This document shows, one piece after another, positions 8,616-16,933 of a stretch of DNA of 64,000 bases. The translations under genes and the position numbers were made by a program. Below the pieces are notes generated by a model. That model was not told the DNA's origin, searched no databases, and saw only the letters and a list, made by a program, of their open reading frames with translations. Where the stretch lies: the NCBI RefSeq assembly GCF_900184265.1, contig NZ_FXXA01000002.1, forward strand, positions 372,001 to 436,000. Direction: 5' to 3'. The first letter of the stretch is position 1, and every line of letters starts with the position of its first letter. The DNA comes from Eggerthella timonensis. Lineage in GTDB: Bacteria; Actinomycetota; Coriobacteriia; Coriobacteriales; Eggerthellaceae.

Positions 8616-9467
8616 TCACATCGTAATGCCATGTAATACAACTTCAACATCCGCCATGACCTCGTTCACGTAGCCCGTCCATGAATCCTCGGAGTCGGAG
8701 ACGGCGTCATCGTACAGCGAATAAGCGACGTGGTAGGCTTTCATCGCCTGTTCGAACGTTGCCTCGCTTGCCGAAAACGACTCGTCTTTGAAAGCTTCGT
8801 AGAACGGGCCGTCCAACTGCACCCATGCATCAGCTTGGGAGTCGTAGGCCTCTCCGAACAAGTCGACGAGGTAAGTCCCGTACTCGGCAGAGGGAACGCT
8901 TTCGGCCGCGGGACCTCCTGCGAGGGGCGCGGGCGTCACAGGAGGCTGCTGGATCGAGCCGTCCGAAACACGCTCGCCGCGCAGACGCTCGACTAGAAGC
9001 TTCTGTTCGAGGGCCTCCTTGACGGCCGCGCCGTCAAGCACTCCCGCTCCCAAAGTCCCGTAGTCATCCGTTCTGTACTGCGACTTGGCATACGAGGATA
9101 CGTCCTCTTCCGTCACCGATATTCCCTGCTTGCGAGCTTCTTGCGAAAGAACCTCCATCCTTACAGCATGCAGAACGTCGGTGTAGTCGGAGTTCTCGCC
9201 CTCTTGCAGCGAATGACCGATGCCGAGCTTTTGAACATCCTTCTGCGTGACCTCGAACGTCTCTCCCCCGCGGGAGAAAGACGCGACCGCTCCGTCGGAT
9301 CGGGGCGCGGAAGCCGTGGCGCTTCCTCCGAAAAGCACCGATCCCAACAAGCAGCCGGCAACGACGCAAACCAGACCGACGAGCACAAAGGCGAGCGGAC
9401 CGGTTTTGGACCGGTTGGCCTGCGAGCGACGAGCGACGACGTCGGCCATTCTGCTTTCCATATCCAT
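8616..9467 (-). CDS. Membrane-anchored SurA-N-like protein
   Basis: A 283-residue protein from the ATG with GAAAGGAG upstream. A short basic cytoplasmic N-terminus (with RSQANRSK) leads into a membrane helix at about 28-50. The extracytoplasmic part begins with a region (FEVTQKDVQ, then LHAVRMEVLSQEARKQGISVTEEDV) that matches the helical N-terminal module of SurA/PrsA-type foldases. The rest is acidic and there is no recognisable parvulin PPIase domain. It may hold secreted proteins during export, with the secreted protein just downstream as an obvious client. Family placement is by pattern only. Confidence 0.75.
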   Translation of the reverse strand: MDMESRMADVVARRSQANRSKTGPLAFVLVGLVCVVAGCLLGSVLFGGSATASAPRSDGAVASFSRGGETFEVTQKDVQKLGIGHSLQEGENSDYTDVLHAVRMEVLSQEARKQGISVTEEDVSSYAKSQYRTDDYGTLGAGVLDGAAVKEALEQKLLVERLRGERVSDGSIQQPPVTPAPLAGGPAAESVPSAEYGTYLVDLFGEAYDSQADAWVQLDGPFYEAFKDESFSASEATFEQAMKAYHVAYSLYDDAVSDSEDSWTGYVNEVMADVEVVLHGITM

Positions 9468-9776
9468 CGTCACTCCTTTCGCTTGCCCGTTTTCCGCTTG
9501 ACTCGCCCGCACCGCAGTACCGCCTTCGGGGGCAACTCGGTAACGGCAAGGAAACGCTATTGAAACAAGTATTATTAAAGGCAGTCGAGCACGCCTTGGC
9601 AATCGGATTCCCAATAATGGGACGGTCGAGGAAACAAAACCATAATCATGGGAGATATGGGGCATGCGGCGACCGACCTTCCGGCCGCGCGGAAGGGTTT
9701 GGAGCTTTCGTCGGTTTTCCGATAGGAGCGTTAGCGCTGGTATCGCGTGAGGATGGCAAATCCTGAAACTAGCCCG
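9468..9776. other. Intergenic region with possible minus-strand promoter
   Basis: About 310 bases separate the last array paralogue from the SurA-N-like gene. On the minus strand TTGCCA is followed by an AT-rich TTTAATAAT about 17-20 bases later, near 9580-9605, a reasonable promoter for the two downstream genes. No gene was recognised. Confidence 0.4.
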
Positions 9777-10319
9777 CTACTTTTCTTCGCCTTCATCCGG
9801 CCTCGTTTTTGCCGGGGCGGGTGTGGAGGCTTCATCGCTCTCGGCCTCCCGGCGCGTCTGCTCCGAGTCCCACTCGACGTAAGCCTGCATGAACTCTTCC
9901 TCGTTGACCATCTCGTAGTACGGGCCCGACATGTCTAGAGAGGGTATCGGCATGCCTGGCGAGACGCTCAGCTCCGGGAACCACCTGAACCTGTAGCGCT
10001 GCTCGTAGTACACGGGCGGCTCGGAGTCCGAGACGAGCCGGTAGACAACCGACCCGTCGGGCTCCGTCCGCTCGGACACGAGGGAGTAGCTCAGCTCGCG
10101 CCTGTTGGTCTTGTCGGCGTCCGCGATGGCGGCCTCGGCCGAGGGGCCCTCGGCGTAGCGGACCGCGAGGGAGGCGAGCTGCAGCGCGATAGCCGCGAGC
10201 ACCGCGAGCGCGACGGCCGCGGCGATCGACGCGCCGCGGTGCCTGCCCGCGAAGGCGAAGAGCCTGTCGGGGCCCTTCGGGGGCTCCGGGTCCTGCCAAC
10301 CCGTTCCTGAACGGTCCAT
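9777..10319 (-). CDS. Array paralogue 6: single-TM protein, putative immunity protein
   Basis: A 180-residue protein; the start is the ATG after GGGAGAGGAG. It has a basic N-terminus, a TM helix near 30-50 and an outward-facing domain. The family blocks are EGPSAEAAI, VYRLVSDSEP, YRFRWFPEL, GPYYEMVNEEEF and YVEWDSEQTRREAES. This is the last of six tandem copies behind the lectin-lipase gene. It shares its first about 60 residues, and its whole 5' spacer, almost identically with paralogue 3, and its extracytoplasmic domain with paralogue 2. I do not recognise the family. The role as immunity factor is inferred from position, topology and duplication. Confidence 0.8.
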   Translation of the reverse strand: MDRSGTGWQDPEPPKGPDRLFAFAGRHRGASIAAAVALAVLAAIALQLASLAVRYAEGPSAEAAIADADKTNRRELSYSLVSERTEPDGSVVYRLVSDSEPPVYYEQRYRFRWFPELSVSPGMPIPSLDMSGPYYEMVNEEEFMQAYVEWDSEQTRREAESDEASTPAPAKTRPDEGEEK

Positions 10320-10393
10320 GGATCGGACTCCTCTCCCTCCTTGCGATGCTCCGCGCACCGCGCACGTTGGCGTGCCAGGACTTCCCGCAGGGC

Positions 10394-10921
10394 TCACCCC
10401 CGCTCCTCCTCACCCTCGGCCGCCTCCGTTTCCGGTTGCTTCTGGGGGTGGAGGCTCAGCCAGTCCCGACCCTCCCGGCGCGTCTGCTCCGAGTCCCACT
10501 CGATGTAGGACCGGCGCCACTCGTCCTCGTTGGCGAGCTCGTAGTAGGGACCGGGGTCGAGGACGATGCAGCCGGGGACGACGGACGGCGACCACCAGAG
10601 ATCCGGAAGCCACCTGAACCCGTAGCGCGCCTCCATTACGACAACGGGCTCGGAGCCCGACACGAGCCGGTAGACCGTCCGACCCTCCCCGTCGACGTAC
10701 TCGCGCTCGAGAGAGAAGGCGTACTCGCCCCCTGCCCCCCTATCCGCCCACTCGACGGCCTCCTCCGCCGACGGGCCTTCGGCATAGCGGGCGCAGAGGG
10801 GGGCGAAGTAGAGCGCGAGGAGGGCCGCGGCGATCGCAAGCGCTGCGATCGCCGTCACGAACGCCGTCTTGAGGATCCGCGCCCTCCTGCGCCTCGCGCC
10901 CTCGTTCTCAACCTGCCCCAT
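10394..10921 (-). CDS. Array paralogue 5: single-TM protein, putative immunity protein
   Basis: A 175-residue protein beginning at the ATG after GAAGGAGG; an ATG five codons upstream lies before that site. An Arg-rich N-terminus (RRRRAR) and a TM helix at about 19-41 place the remainder outside the membrane. The family blocks EGPSAEEAVEWADRG, VYRLVSGSEP, GFRWLPDL, GPYYELANEDEW and WDSEQTRREG are present. Its tail (LSLHPQKQPETEAAEG) is shared with paralogue 2, although their middle domains differ, which shows segment exchange. The 5' spacer carries a relic of the lipase C-terminus. Confidence 0.8.
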   Translation of the reverse strand: MGQVENEGARRRRARILKTAFVTAIAALAIAAALLALYFAPLCARYAEGPSAEEAVEWADRGAGGEYAFSLEREYVDGEGRTVYRLVSGSEPVVVMEARYGFRWLPDLWWSPSVVPGCIVLDPGPYYELANEDEWRRSYIEWDSEQTRREGRDWLSLHPQKQPETEAAEGEEERG

Positions 10922-10932
10922 GCAAACCTCCT

Positions 10933-10971
10933 TCATCCGATCGAGTAGAAGAAGCTGTCGGTCTCGTGGAC
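10933..10971 (-). pseudogene. Relic of the lectin-lipase C-terminus (spacer between paralogues 4 and 5)
   Basis: The minus strand reads PVHETDSFFYSIG followed by a stop, aligned with the lipase ending [13 protein letters not shown]-stop. Both spacing and stop position are conserved. It has no start and lies between two array genes, so it is a leftover 3' end rather than a gene. Confidence 0.75.
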
Positions 10972-10981
10972 GGGCCCGCCT

Positions 10982-11485
10982 TCACTCGGACGGGCCCGTT
11001 TCCTGCCGGGGCTTGGCACGCAAGCTCCCCCCGCTCTCGGCCTCCTGCCGCAGCTGCTCCGAGTCCCACTCTAGCCAGGACCGGCGCCACTCGTCCTCGT
11101 TGAGTATCTCGTAGTAAGGCCCGGGATCGGAAACGTACACCGAAGGCACGACCGCCGCAGAAGTGCTCAATTTCGGGAGCCACCTGAATTCGCGGCGCAA
11201 CTCCATCACTACTGCGGGCTGGGAATCCGACATGACCCGGTACACCGTCCGGCCCTCCTCGTCGACGTACTCGCGCGCGAGGGCGTAGGAGTATTCGCCC
11301 CCAGTCCCCTTGTCCGCCCACTCGATAGCCTCCTCGGCCAACGGGCCCTCGACGTAGCGGACGCAGAGGGGAACGAAGTAGAGCGCGAGGAGGCCGAAAG
11401 CGATCACGGCGGCCTTGCGGCCCCCTATCCTCTTGCGCCTCGCAGACTCGGCGTCCTCTTGAAGCGGATCGCACTTCCTCAGCAT
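10982..11485 (-). CDS. Array paralogue 4: single-TM protein, putative immunity protein
   Basis: A 167-residue protein from the ATG after GAGGAGG. Its N-terminus (MLRKCDPLQE) matches that of paralogue 2. A TM helix at about 23-41 follows a basic stretch, and the outer domain carries EGPLAEEAIEWADKG, VYRVMSDSQP, EFRWLPKL, GPYYEILNEDEW and WLEWDSEQLRQEAESGG. The tail SLRAKPRQETGPSE is the intact version of the sequence that is cut off by an early stop in paralogue 3. Confidence 0.8.
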   Translation of the reverse strand: MLRKCDPLQEDAESARRKRIGGRKAAVIAFGLLALYFVPLCVRYVEGPLAEEAIEWADKGTGGEYSYALAREYVDEEGRTVYRVMSDSQPAVVMELRREFRWLPKLSTSAAVVPSVYVSDPGPYYEILNEDEWRRSWLEWDSEQLRQEAESGGSLRAKPRQETGPSE

Positions 11486-11502
11486 GCCTTGCCTCCTCGG
11501 CG

Positions 11503-11535
11503 TATCGAGTAGAAGAAGCCGTCGGTCTCGCGGAA
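11503..11535 (-). pseudogene. Relic of the lectin-lipase C-terminus (spacer between paralogues 3 and 4)
   Basis: The minus strand reads FRETDGFFYSI. Positions 11511-11534 are identical over 24 bases to the end of the lipase gene. The spacer from here to the next ATG is nearly identical to the spacer before paralogue 2. Confidence 0.75.
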
Positions 11536-11591
11536 GGGCCCGCACCTCACTCGGACGGCCCCGTTCCCTGCCAGGGCTTGGCACGCAAGCT

Positions 11592-12080
11592 TCACCCGCT
11601 CTCGGCCTCCTGCCGCCTCTGCTCCCTATCCCATTCGACGACGGACGTGCGCCACTCCTGACCGTTGGCGAGCTCGTAGTACGGGCCCGGCATGTCTAGA
11701 GAGGGTATCGGCATGCCGGGCGAGATGCTCAGCTCAGGGAACCACCTGAACCTGTAGCGCAGCTCTATCGCTACGGTCGGCCGAGAGTCCGAGACGAGGC
11801 GGTAGACCGTGCACCCTTCTTCGTCGGCGTATTCGCATTCGAGAATGTGCGCGTACTCGCCATGCGCGCCTCTGTCGGCGTCGGCTATGGCTGCCTCGGC
11901 CGAGGGGCCCTCGGCGAACCGGGCCGCGAGGGAGGCGAGCTGCAGCGCGGTCCCCGCGAGCACCGCGAGCGCGACGGCCGCGGCGATCGACGCGCCGCGG
12001 TGCCTGCCCGCGAAGGCGAAGAGCCTGTCGGGGCCCTTCGGGGGCTCCGGGTCCTGCCAACCCGTTCCTGAACGGTCCAT
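11592..12080 (-). CDS. Array paralogue 3: single-TM protein, truncated tail, putative immunity protein
   Basis: A 162-residue protein starting at MDRSGTGW, as in paralogue 6, with a TM helix near 30-50. The outer domain has EGPSAEAAIADADRG, VYRLVSDSRP, YRFRWFPEL, GPYYELANGQEW and VVEWDREQRRQEAESG. The gene ends at TGA immediately after ESG. Past this stop the DNA still encodes SLRAKPWQGTGPSE, the tail found intact in paralogue 4, so a point change has shortened this copy. The essential domain is complete and it may still function. Confidence 0.78.
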   Translation of the reverse strand: MDRSGTGWQDPEPPKGPDRLFAFAGRHRGASIAAAVALAVLAGTALQLASLAARFAEGPSAEAAIADADRGAHGEYAHILECEYADEEGCTVYRLVSDSRPTVAIELRYRFRWFPELSISPGMPIPSLDMPGPYYELANGQEWRTSVVEWDREQRRQEAESG

Positions 12081-12154
12081 GGATCGGACTCCTCTCTCTT
12101 CTTGCGATGCCCCGCGCACCGCGCATGTTGGCGTGCCAGGACTTCCCACAGGGC

Positions 12155-12700
12155 TCACCCCCGCTCCTCCTCGTCCGCCGAGGCGTTCTCGCCCTCGGCC
12201 GCCTCCGTTTCCGGTTGCTTCTGGGGGTGGAGGCTCAGCCAGTCCCGGCCCTCCCGGCGCCTCTGCTCCGAGTCCCATTCGACGTAAGCCTCCATGAACT
12301 CCTCCTCGTTGACCATCTCGTAGTACGGGCCGGGCATGTCTAGAGAGGGTATCGGCATGCCTGGCGAGATGCTCAGCTCCGGGAACCATCTGAACCTGTA
12401 GCGCTGCTCGTAGTACACGAGCGGCTCGGAGTCGGAGACGAGGCGGTAGACAACCGACCCGTCGGGCTCCGTCCGCTCGGACACGAGGGAGTAGCTCAGC
12501 TCGCGCCTGTTGGTCTCGTTCGCGTCCGCGATGGCGGCCTCGGCAGACGGGCCCATCGCGAACTGGACGAGAGGGAGGACGAAGTAGAACCCGACCAGGC
12601 CCGCGACGGCCGCGATGCGGATCGCGACGATTACAGGGCCCACCGAGCTCGCGGACGCAGCCTCTGCGCCCTCTTGCCGCATGTCGCACTTCCTCAGCAT
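12155..12700 (-). CDS. Array paralogue 2: single-TM protein, mosaic copy, putative immunity protein
   Basis: A 181-residue protein. Three segments have three different nearest relatives inside the array. The start MLRKCDMRQE matches paralogue 4. The outer domain (NRRELSYSLVSERTEPDG through MVNEEEF) is nearly identical to paralogue 6. The tail GRDWLSLHPQKQPETEAAEG matches paralogue 5. A TM helix lies near 21-46. The mosaic structure shows recombination between copies. The ATG follows GAGGAGG and a lipase C-terminal relic. Confidence 0.8.
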   Translation of the reverse strand: MLRKCDMRQEGAEAASASSVGPVIVAIRIAAVAGLVGFYFVLPLVQFAMGPSAEAAIADANETNRRELSYSLVSERTEPDGSVVYRLVSDSEPLVYYEQRYRFRWFPELSISPGMPIPSLDMPGPYYEMVNEEEFMEAYVEWDSEQRRREGRDWLSLHPQKQPETEAAEGENASADEEERG

Positions 12701-12717
12701 GCCTTGCCTCCTCGGCG

Positions 12718-12755
12718 TATCGAGTAGAAGAAGCCGTCGGTCTCGCGGACGGACC
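12718..12755 (-). pseudogene. Relic of the lectin-lipase C-terminus (spacer between paralogues 1 and 2)
   Basis: The minus strand reads [12 protein letters not shown] and is identical over 30 bases (12726-12755) to lipase positions 13380-13409. The frame stays open upstream for about 30 further codons of basic sequence (with KTAASAVRRCRDLGLAR) that differ from the present lipase. It may therefore be the tail of another toxin variant. Confidence 0.75.
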
Positions 12756-12850
12756 GCGCGAGGCCGAGGTCCCTGCAGCGGCGCACGGCGGAGGCGGCCG
12801 TCTTGCGCGCGGCCTGCGGCCTCCTGTAGGCCGCGGCCCGGGGTCGCAGC

Positions 12851-13354
12851 CTACCCATCGGCGCCGCCTTGCGGGGGACCGGTGCGCAGGTTCCCGCCGC
12901 TCTCGGCCTCGCGGCGCATCTGCTCCGAGTCCCACTCGATAAAGGATTTTCGCCACTCGTCCTCGTTCACGATCTCATAGTAGGGGCCGGGGTCGTCGAC
13001 CAGGGGGCCGGGGACGACGGACTGCGACCAGCGGAGCTCAGGCAGCCATCTGAACCCGTAGCGCAGCTCGACCACGACCGCAGGCTGGGAGTCCGACACG
13101 AGCCGGTAGACCGTCCGGCCCTTCCCGTCTGCGTACTCGCGCTCGAGGCTGAAGGAGAAATCGTATCCGTCCCCCCTGTCCGCCCACGCGATGGCCGTCT
13201 CTGCCGAGGGCCCCTCGGCGCGCTGGGAGACGAGCGGGGCGAAGTAGAGGGCCGCCAGGATGAGGACGGCCACGAGCGCGATCGCGATCGCCACGGCCGC
13301 CTTGCGGCCGGGCATCCTCTTGGGTCCTGCGGTTCCAGGCTCTTGCCGGCTCAT
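12851..13354 (-). CDS. Array paralogue 1: single-TM protein next to the lipase gene, putative cognate immunity protein
   Basis: A 167-residue protein starting 12 bases after the lipase stop, behind AAGGGGG. A basic N-terminus, a TM helix at about 19-40 and an outward domain carry the family blocks EGPSAETAIAWADRG, VYRLVSDSQP, GFRWLPEL, GPYYEIVNEDEW and FIEWDSEQMRREAESGG. Being directly behind the lectin-lipase gene, it is the best candidate for the cognate immunity factor. An outward-facing, membrane-anchored protein is the topology expected for protection against an enzyme acting at the cell surface. No known immunity family was recognised. Confidence 0.82.
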   Translation of the reverse strand: MSRQEPGTAGPKRMPGRKAAVAIAIALVAVLILAALYFAPLVSQRAEGPSAETAIAWADRGDGYDFSFSLEREYADGKGRTVYRLVSDSQPAVVVELRYGFRWLPELRWSQSVVPGPLVDDPGPYYEIVNEDEWRKSFIEWDSEQMRREAESGGNLRTGPPQGGADG

Positions 13355-13365
13355 TATGCGCCCCC

Positions 13366-16300
13366 TTATCCCATCGCGCAGAAGAAGCCGTCGGTCTCGC
13401 GGACGGACCACGTGTACATCCAAAGCCCCGACGGCAGCCCGTAGGCGCGCATCGCGTCCACGGGCTCCAAAGACGAGGTCACCAAGGAGAGGGCGCTCAC
13501 GGGGACATTGTTGAGGTCGTGGGACTTGTCGATGTCCTTGTGGTTGTCGATGCACTCCCGCGCGGCCCAGTACGCCTTCACGGCGCCCGAGTGGATGCCG
13601 AGCAAGGAGACGGGATCGCCGAAGATGCGATGGCCGACGAGGGCGCCCGTGCGCTCGGAAAAGCCCCTGAGCGTCGTGCGCTCGGAGGCGTAGTCGGGCG
13701 AGGAGCCGGCCCAGAAGGCGTAGTCGAGCCCCATGCCGTTGAAGTACTCGACCGCCCGCAGCCTGTCCGCCCAGGGGGTCCCGAGGAACTCGGCCGCGCC
13801 GACCTGCGCCAGGTAGCCGCCGAGGGAGTGCCCGGTGATGTAGACGTTGTAGCCTCGGGCGGCGTACTTGTCGGCCACGCGGCGCGCGGTCTCGCGGGCG
13901 GGCCCCTCCTCGCCGTTGACGTTCCAGACGCCCCCGACGAAGTCGTTCAGCCATTCGGGGTCCTCGTCGGTGCCCCGGTAGGCGAGCACCGCCTCGTGGC
14001 CGCGCACGTAGACGGTGGCGTCGTAGGAGGTGCCGATGACGTTGATGGGAGAGTGGTAGGTCTCGGCCACCTTCCACTCGTGGGAGACGCGCTTGTCCTG
14101 ACCTCCCTCGGGATTCACGCTCGCGCCGTTGAGGAAGTAGTACTGCTCGCTGTGCTCCTGAAAGTACTTCTCGTTGTCCTTGTCGGTGATCCACGACTTT
14201 CCCTTGATCTCCCCCATCCGGTAGAACCGTCCTTCGGCCGCGGCCGCGGAGCCGTCCTCGTAGCAGAGCGCGGCCAGAATGCCGAGCGTGCGCGAGTCCA
14301 CCGCCGAGTCCCCCTCGGGGGAAGTCGGGTCGCTCAGGATGCGAATGTAGGCGCGCCGCTCCCCTTCGGGGGTGAAGAAGTCCACGACCTCGATCTCCTC
14401 GCCGTTCAAAAGGCCATCGCCATCCCAATCGGGGCTCTGGTTGAAGTCGATTCCCTTGTAGGGCGTCGTGCCGTTCGCGAGGCCGATCGCGCCGTCGAAG
14501 ATGAGGCGGGAGTGGTAGTCGGAGATGCCGTCGCCGTTGGAGTCGGTCCCCCAGTCGTACTCGACGATGTAGCCGCACGAGCCGTCGGTGCGATAGCCCT
14601 GGTCGATGAAGTCGTTCCAGCCACCGCCCCTGTTGCGCCACATGCCGACGTAGTTCTCCGGACCGTAGGACCAGGGCTTGTCATTGGGCTCGCCCTCCGA
14701 CCAGTGGGTATATTCGAGGGGACGCCCATCGAGCCACTCGAAGTAGCGATCCCTGTTCGATGACGTTGCAAACTCGCTCGAAGTCGCTTCCTCCACCGTG
14801 TTTGCGGAAGTCTTGCCGACGGGCTCGATCCCTACCGATTCCTCACTCGCAACCGCTTCGGCGGAATCGACCCCGCTCCCTGCGGGCCCCACGTCTCGAA
14901 GCCCGATCCAGTAGAAACGGCTTCGCCCCCTCTGGACAACCTGGTAAATCTCCTCCTGCTTCTCGGGCGTGTCGATGATGGCCAAATGGCCGCCTTTGTC
15001 CTTGGCTGCCGTTTCTGCTTCGGTCCAGGAAATGTTCCCATCGACCACCTCGAAGCAAGTATCCGCCTCCCAGAAAGGCTCGAAGTCTTTGGAGTCCACC
15101 ACCAAATAGATGGAGAAGTGTTCGGGTTCGAACGCCATGCGGGTGCCGTCGCGCGACGAGGCTTGCTCCACCAGCTGCTGGGACTCCTCGTCATACCAGT
15201 ACACCTGCGGGTCGAAGGAGGGGTCTTCGAACAGGGTCGCGTCGAGGTCGAACGTTATCGAGGCACCCGTCCGATCGTCGGGGGCCTCGAAGTTCCAACC
15301 GCACACGAAGCCCGGCGTCTCTTCGAGGTTCAACCCGGTGGGCGTGCCGGAGATCGGCAGGATGAACGCCTGCTCCACCGAAGCGCCGGGCGATTCCACC
15401 TCAAGCGTTACGGACGCTTGCTCCGACGCACGGCTCTCGCCAGCTGCGAAAGTCTCCTGCATCACAAGCGGGTCGTACCCCCGTTCGATCTCCCAACCGT
15501 CCAATGCCCCGTCGCCGTCGGTGTCGGGGACAAGCGGATCGGTGCCGAGACGCACCTCGTCTCCGTCGGGCAAGCCGTCGAGATCGGTATCGGCAGACAT
15601 CGGGTCGGTGCCGAGGCGCACCTCCTCGAGGTTCGTCAAACCGTCGACGTCCGCATCCTCATCGCCGTCGGGCACGCCGTCCCCGTCGGTATCGTTCGAC
15701 AGAGGATCGTAGCCCAGCCTCGTGATCTCGAGGAAGTCCGACAGTCCGTCGCCGTCGGTGTCGACTTTGCTCGGATCGGTGCCGTAGTAGGTTTCCAGGT
15801 AGTTCATCAGCCCGTCGCCGTCGCTGTCCTCGCGATCGATGGACAGGTCGTCCATGCGGTCGGTTCCGGCGTACAGCAGTTGCAACGCATCCGTAACGGT
15901 CTCGCCGTTCGCGAAGACGCAGGAGACCTCCACCGTATGCAGGCCCTTGAGCAGGCCCATGCCCTGGGCGCTCCACCGTTCGGCAGCCTCGATGCTGCCG
16001 GAGTCTATCTCGTTGCCGCGATCGTCGAGAACCGTGAACGAGAGGGACTCCACAGCGAGCCCGCCCGTATCGAGCGAGCCTTCGAGCACGCTTTCCGAGG
16101 GCAACTCGAAGAAGTCCGCGTCGTCTGCCTGGAGAAGCGCTGATCGGTCGATCGAGACAACAGCGGGCGCGCCTTCGTACGAAGCCCTCGCCGAGACGTC
16201 CGCCGCCTTCCCTCCCACGACGACGGAGCAGGACGCCTCCACCGTCCGCTCGACCAGCGAGCCTTCGCCCTCGTCCGGCGAGGCGGAGGCGAACGCGGGC

Positions 16301-16911
16301 AGGCCAAGGGAGCCGGCCAACGCCGCAACGAGCACGACGAGCAGGCAGTGTTGCGCTCGCCAGGCATTGCGCATGCGACGTATCGCGAGCAGAACGATCG
16401 CGGCAGCGACGACCGCCGCGAGCAGGGTGGCGCCGACGAGAACGCCGTCCCCCAAGCTCGCCATGCCGCGCGGCGCGGATCCCGGCCCAGCGTCCGGAGC
16501 ACCGGGCCCCTGAGCAGGCCGGCCGGCGTCGCCCGTGCCGCCGGCAGCGCCCCCTGCGGGCGGGAGCGCGCTTGCCTGAACGCTGCCCGCAAGCGCAAGC
16601 TCACGCACCTCCCCGGGCGCAAGCATCCCCACGGCCATGTTCGCAGCCGACGGGTCGTCCAATACGATGCCCTGCGGCACAAGGAGAGACGCTTCCACGC
16701 CGACCAGATCCGCGCCCGAGAAGTTCTCGAGCACAACACTCAAGCCTACGCGGTCGCCCTCGGCGTACGCGTCGCGGTCCGTGCGCACGACCACGCCCAG
16801 CGCGCCGTCGCCGCCCGTGCCTTCCGAGGCCATGGCCATCGGGGCACCCGCGAACAAGGCGAGTGCGAGCGCGCACGTTGCGAGAAGCGTCGAAATCCAA
16901 GCTCGTTTCAT
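13366..16911 (-). CDS. Exported lectin-lipase protein with Ca-binding-type repeats, putative effector
   Basis: Start chosen at the ATG behind GGAGGG (1181 residues); another ATG lies seven codons upstream. Order of parts: signal peptide 1-28 (AMA-S); beta domain about 30-115; Gly/Ala/Pro linker; TM about 153-175; a second hydrophobic segment about 183-205 ending FASA; beta domain; Asp-rich thrombospondin-3/EF-like repeats about 355-477 ([18 protein letters not shown]); another beta domain; a C-type lectin fold about 617-777 ([18 protein letters not shown] and WSEGEPND); further DxDGDG loops; and a class-3 lipase domain from about 890. The lipase has AYRGTDEDP, nucleophile Ser1029 in [15 protein letters not shown] and SHDLNNV, giving a plausible Ser-Asp-His triad. 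It follows the Tad operon without a visible break and precedes six paralogous membrane proteins. Confidence 0.88.
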   Translation of the reverse strand: MKRAWISTLLATCALALALFAGAPMAMASEGTGGDGALGVVVRTDRDAYAEGDRVGLSVVLENFSGADLVGVEASLLVPQGIVLDDPSAANMAVGMLAPGEVRELALAGSVQASALPPAGGAAGGTGDAGRPAQGPGAPDAGPGSAPRGMASLGDGVLVGATLLAAVVAAAIVLLAIRRMRNAWRAQHCLLVVLVAALAGSLGLPAFASASPDEGEGSLVERTVEASCSVVVGGKAADVSARASYEGAPAVVSIDRSALLQADDADFFELPSESVLEGSLDTGGLAVESLSFTVLDDRGNEIDSGSIEAAERWSAQGMGLLKGLHTVEVSCVFANGETVTDALQLLYAGTDRMDDLSIDREDSDGDGLMNYLETYYGTDPSKVDTDGDGLSDFLEITRLGYDPLSNDTDGDGVPDGDEDADVDGLTNLEEVRLGTDPMSADTDLDGLPDGDEVRLGTDPLVPDTDGDGALDGWEIERGYDPLVMQETFAAGESRASEQASVTLEVESPGASVEQAFILPISGTPTGLNLEETPGFVCGWNFEAPDDRTGASITFDLDATLFEDPSFDPQVYWYDEESQQLVEQASSRDGTRMAFEPEHFSIYLVVDSKDFEPFWEADTCFEVVDGNISWTEAETAAKDKGGHLAIIDTPEKQEEIYQVVQRGRSRFYWIGLRDVGPAGSGVDSAEAVASEESVGIEPVGKTSANTVEEATSSEFATSSNRDRYFEWLDGRPLEYTHWSEGEPNDKPWSYGPENYVGMWRNRGGGWNDFIDQGYRTDGSCGYIVEYDWGTDSNGDGISDYHSRLIFDGAIGLANGTTPYKGIDFNQSPDWDGDGLLNGEEIEVVDFFTPEGERRAYIRILSDPTSPEGDSAVDSRTLGILAALCYEDGSAAAAEGRFYRMGEIKGKSWITDKDNEKYFQEHSEQYYFLNGASVNPEGGQDKRVSHEWKVAETYHSPINVIGTSYDATVYVRGHEAVLAYRGTDEDPEWLNDFVGGVWNVNGEEGPARETARRVADKYAARGYNVYITGHSLGGYLAQVGAAEFLGTPWADRLRAVEYFNGMGLDYAFWAGSSPDYASERTTLRGFSERTGALVGHRIFGDPVSLLGIHSGAVKAYWAARECIDNHKDIDKSHDLNNVPVSALSLVTSSLEPVDAMRAYGLPSGLWMYTWSVRETDGFFCAMG

Positions 16912-16933
16912 ACCTTCGCCCTCCTCAGCCATC

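Noticed and set aside
11592-12956. 454-codon minus-strand frame spanning two array genes
   Set aside because: Only the last 162 codons match the paralogue family; the rest is out-of-frame reading of paralogue 2 and the spacers.
15480-15850. Tandem DNA repeats resembling a CRISPR or satellite
   Set aside because: The periodicity comes from coding of Asp-rich Ca-binding-type protein repeats; spacers and repeats are not of CRISPR form. No CRISPR array was seen anywhere.
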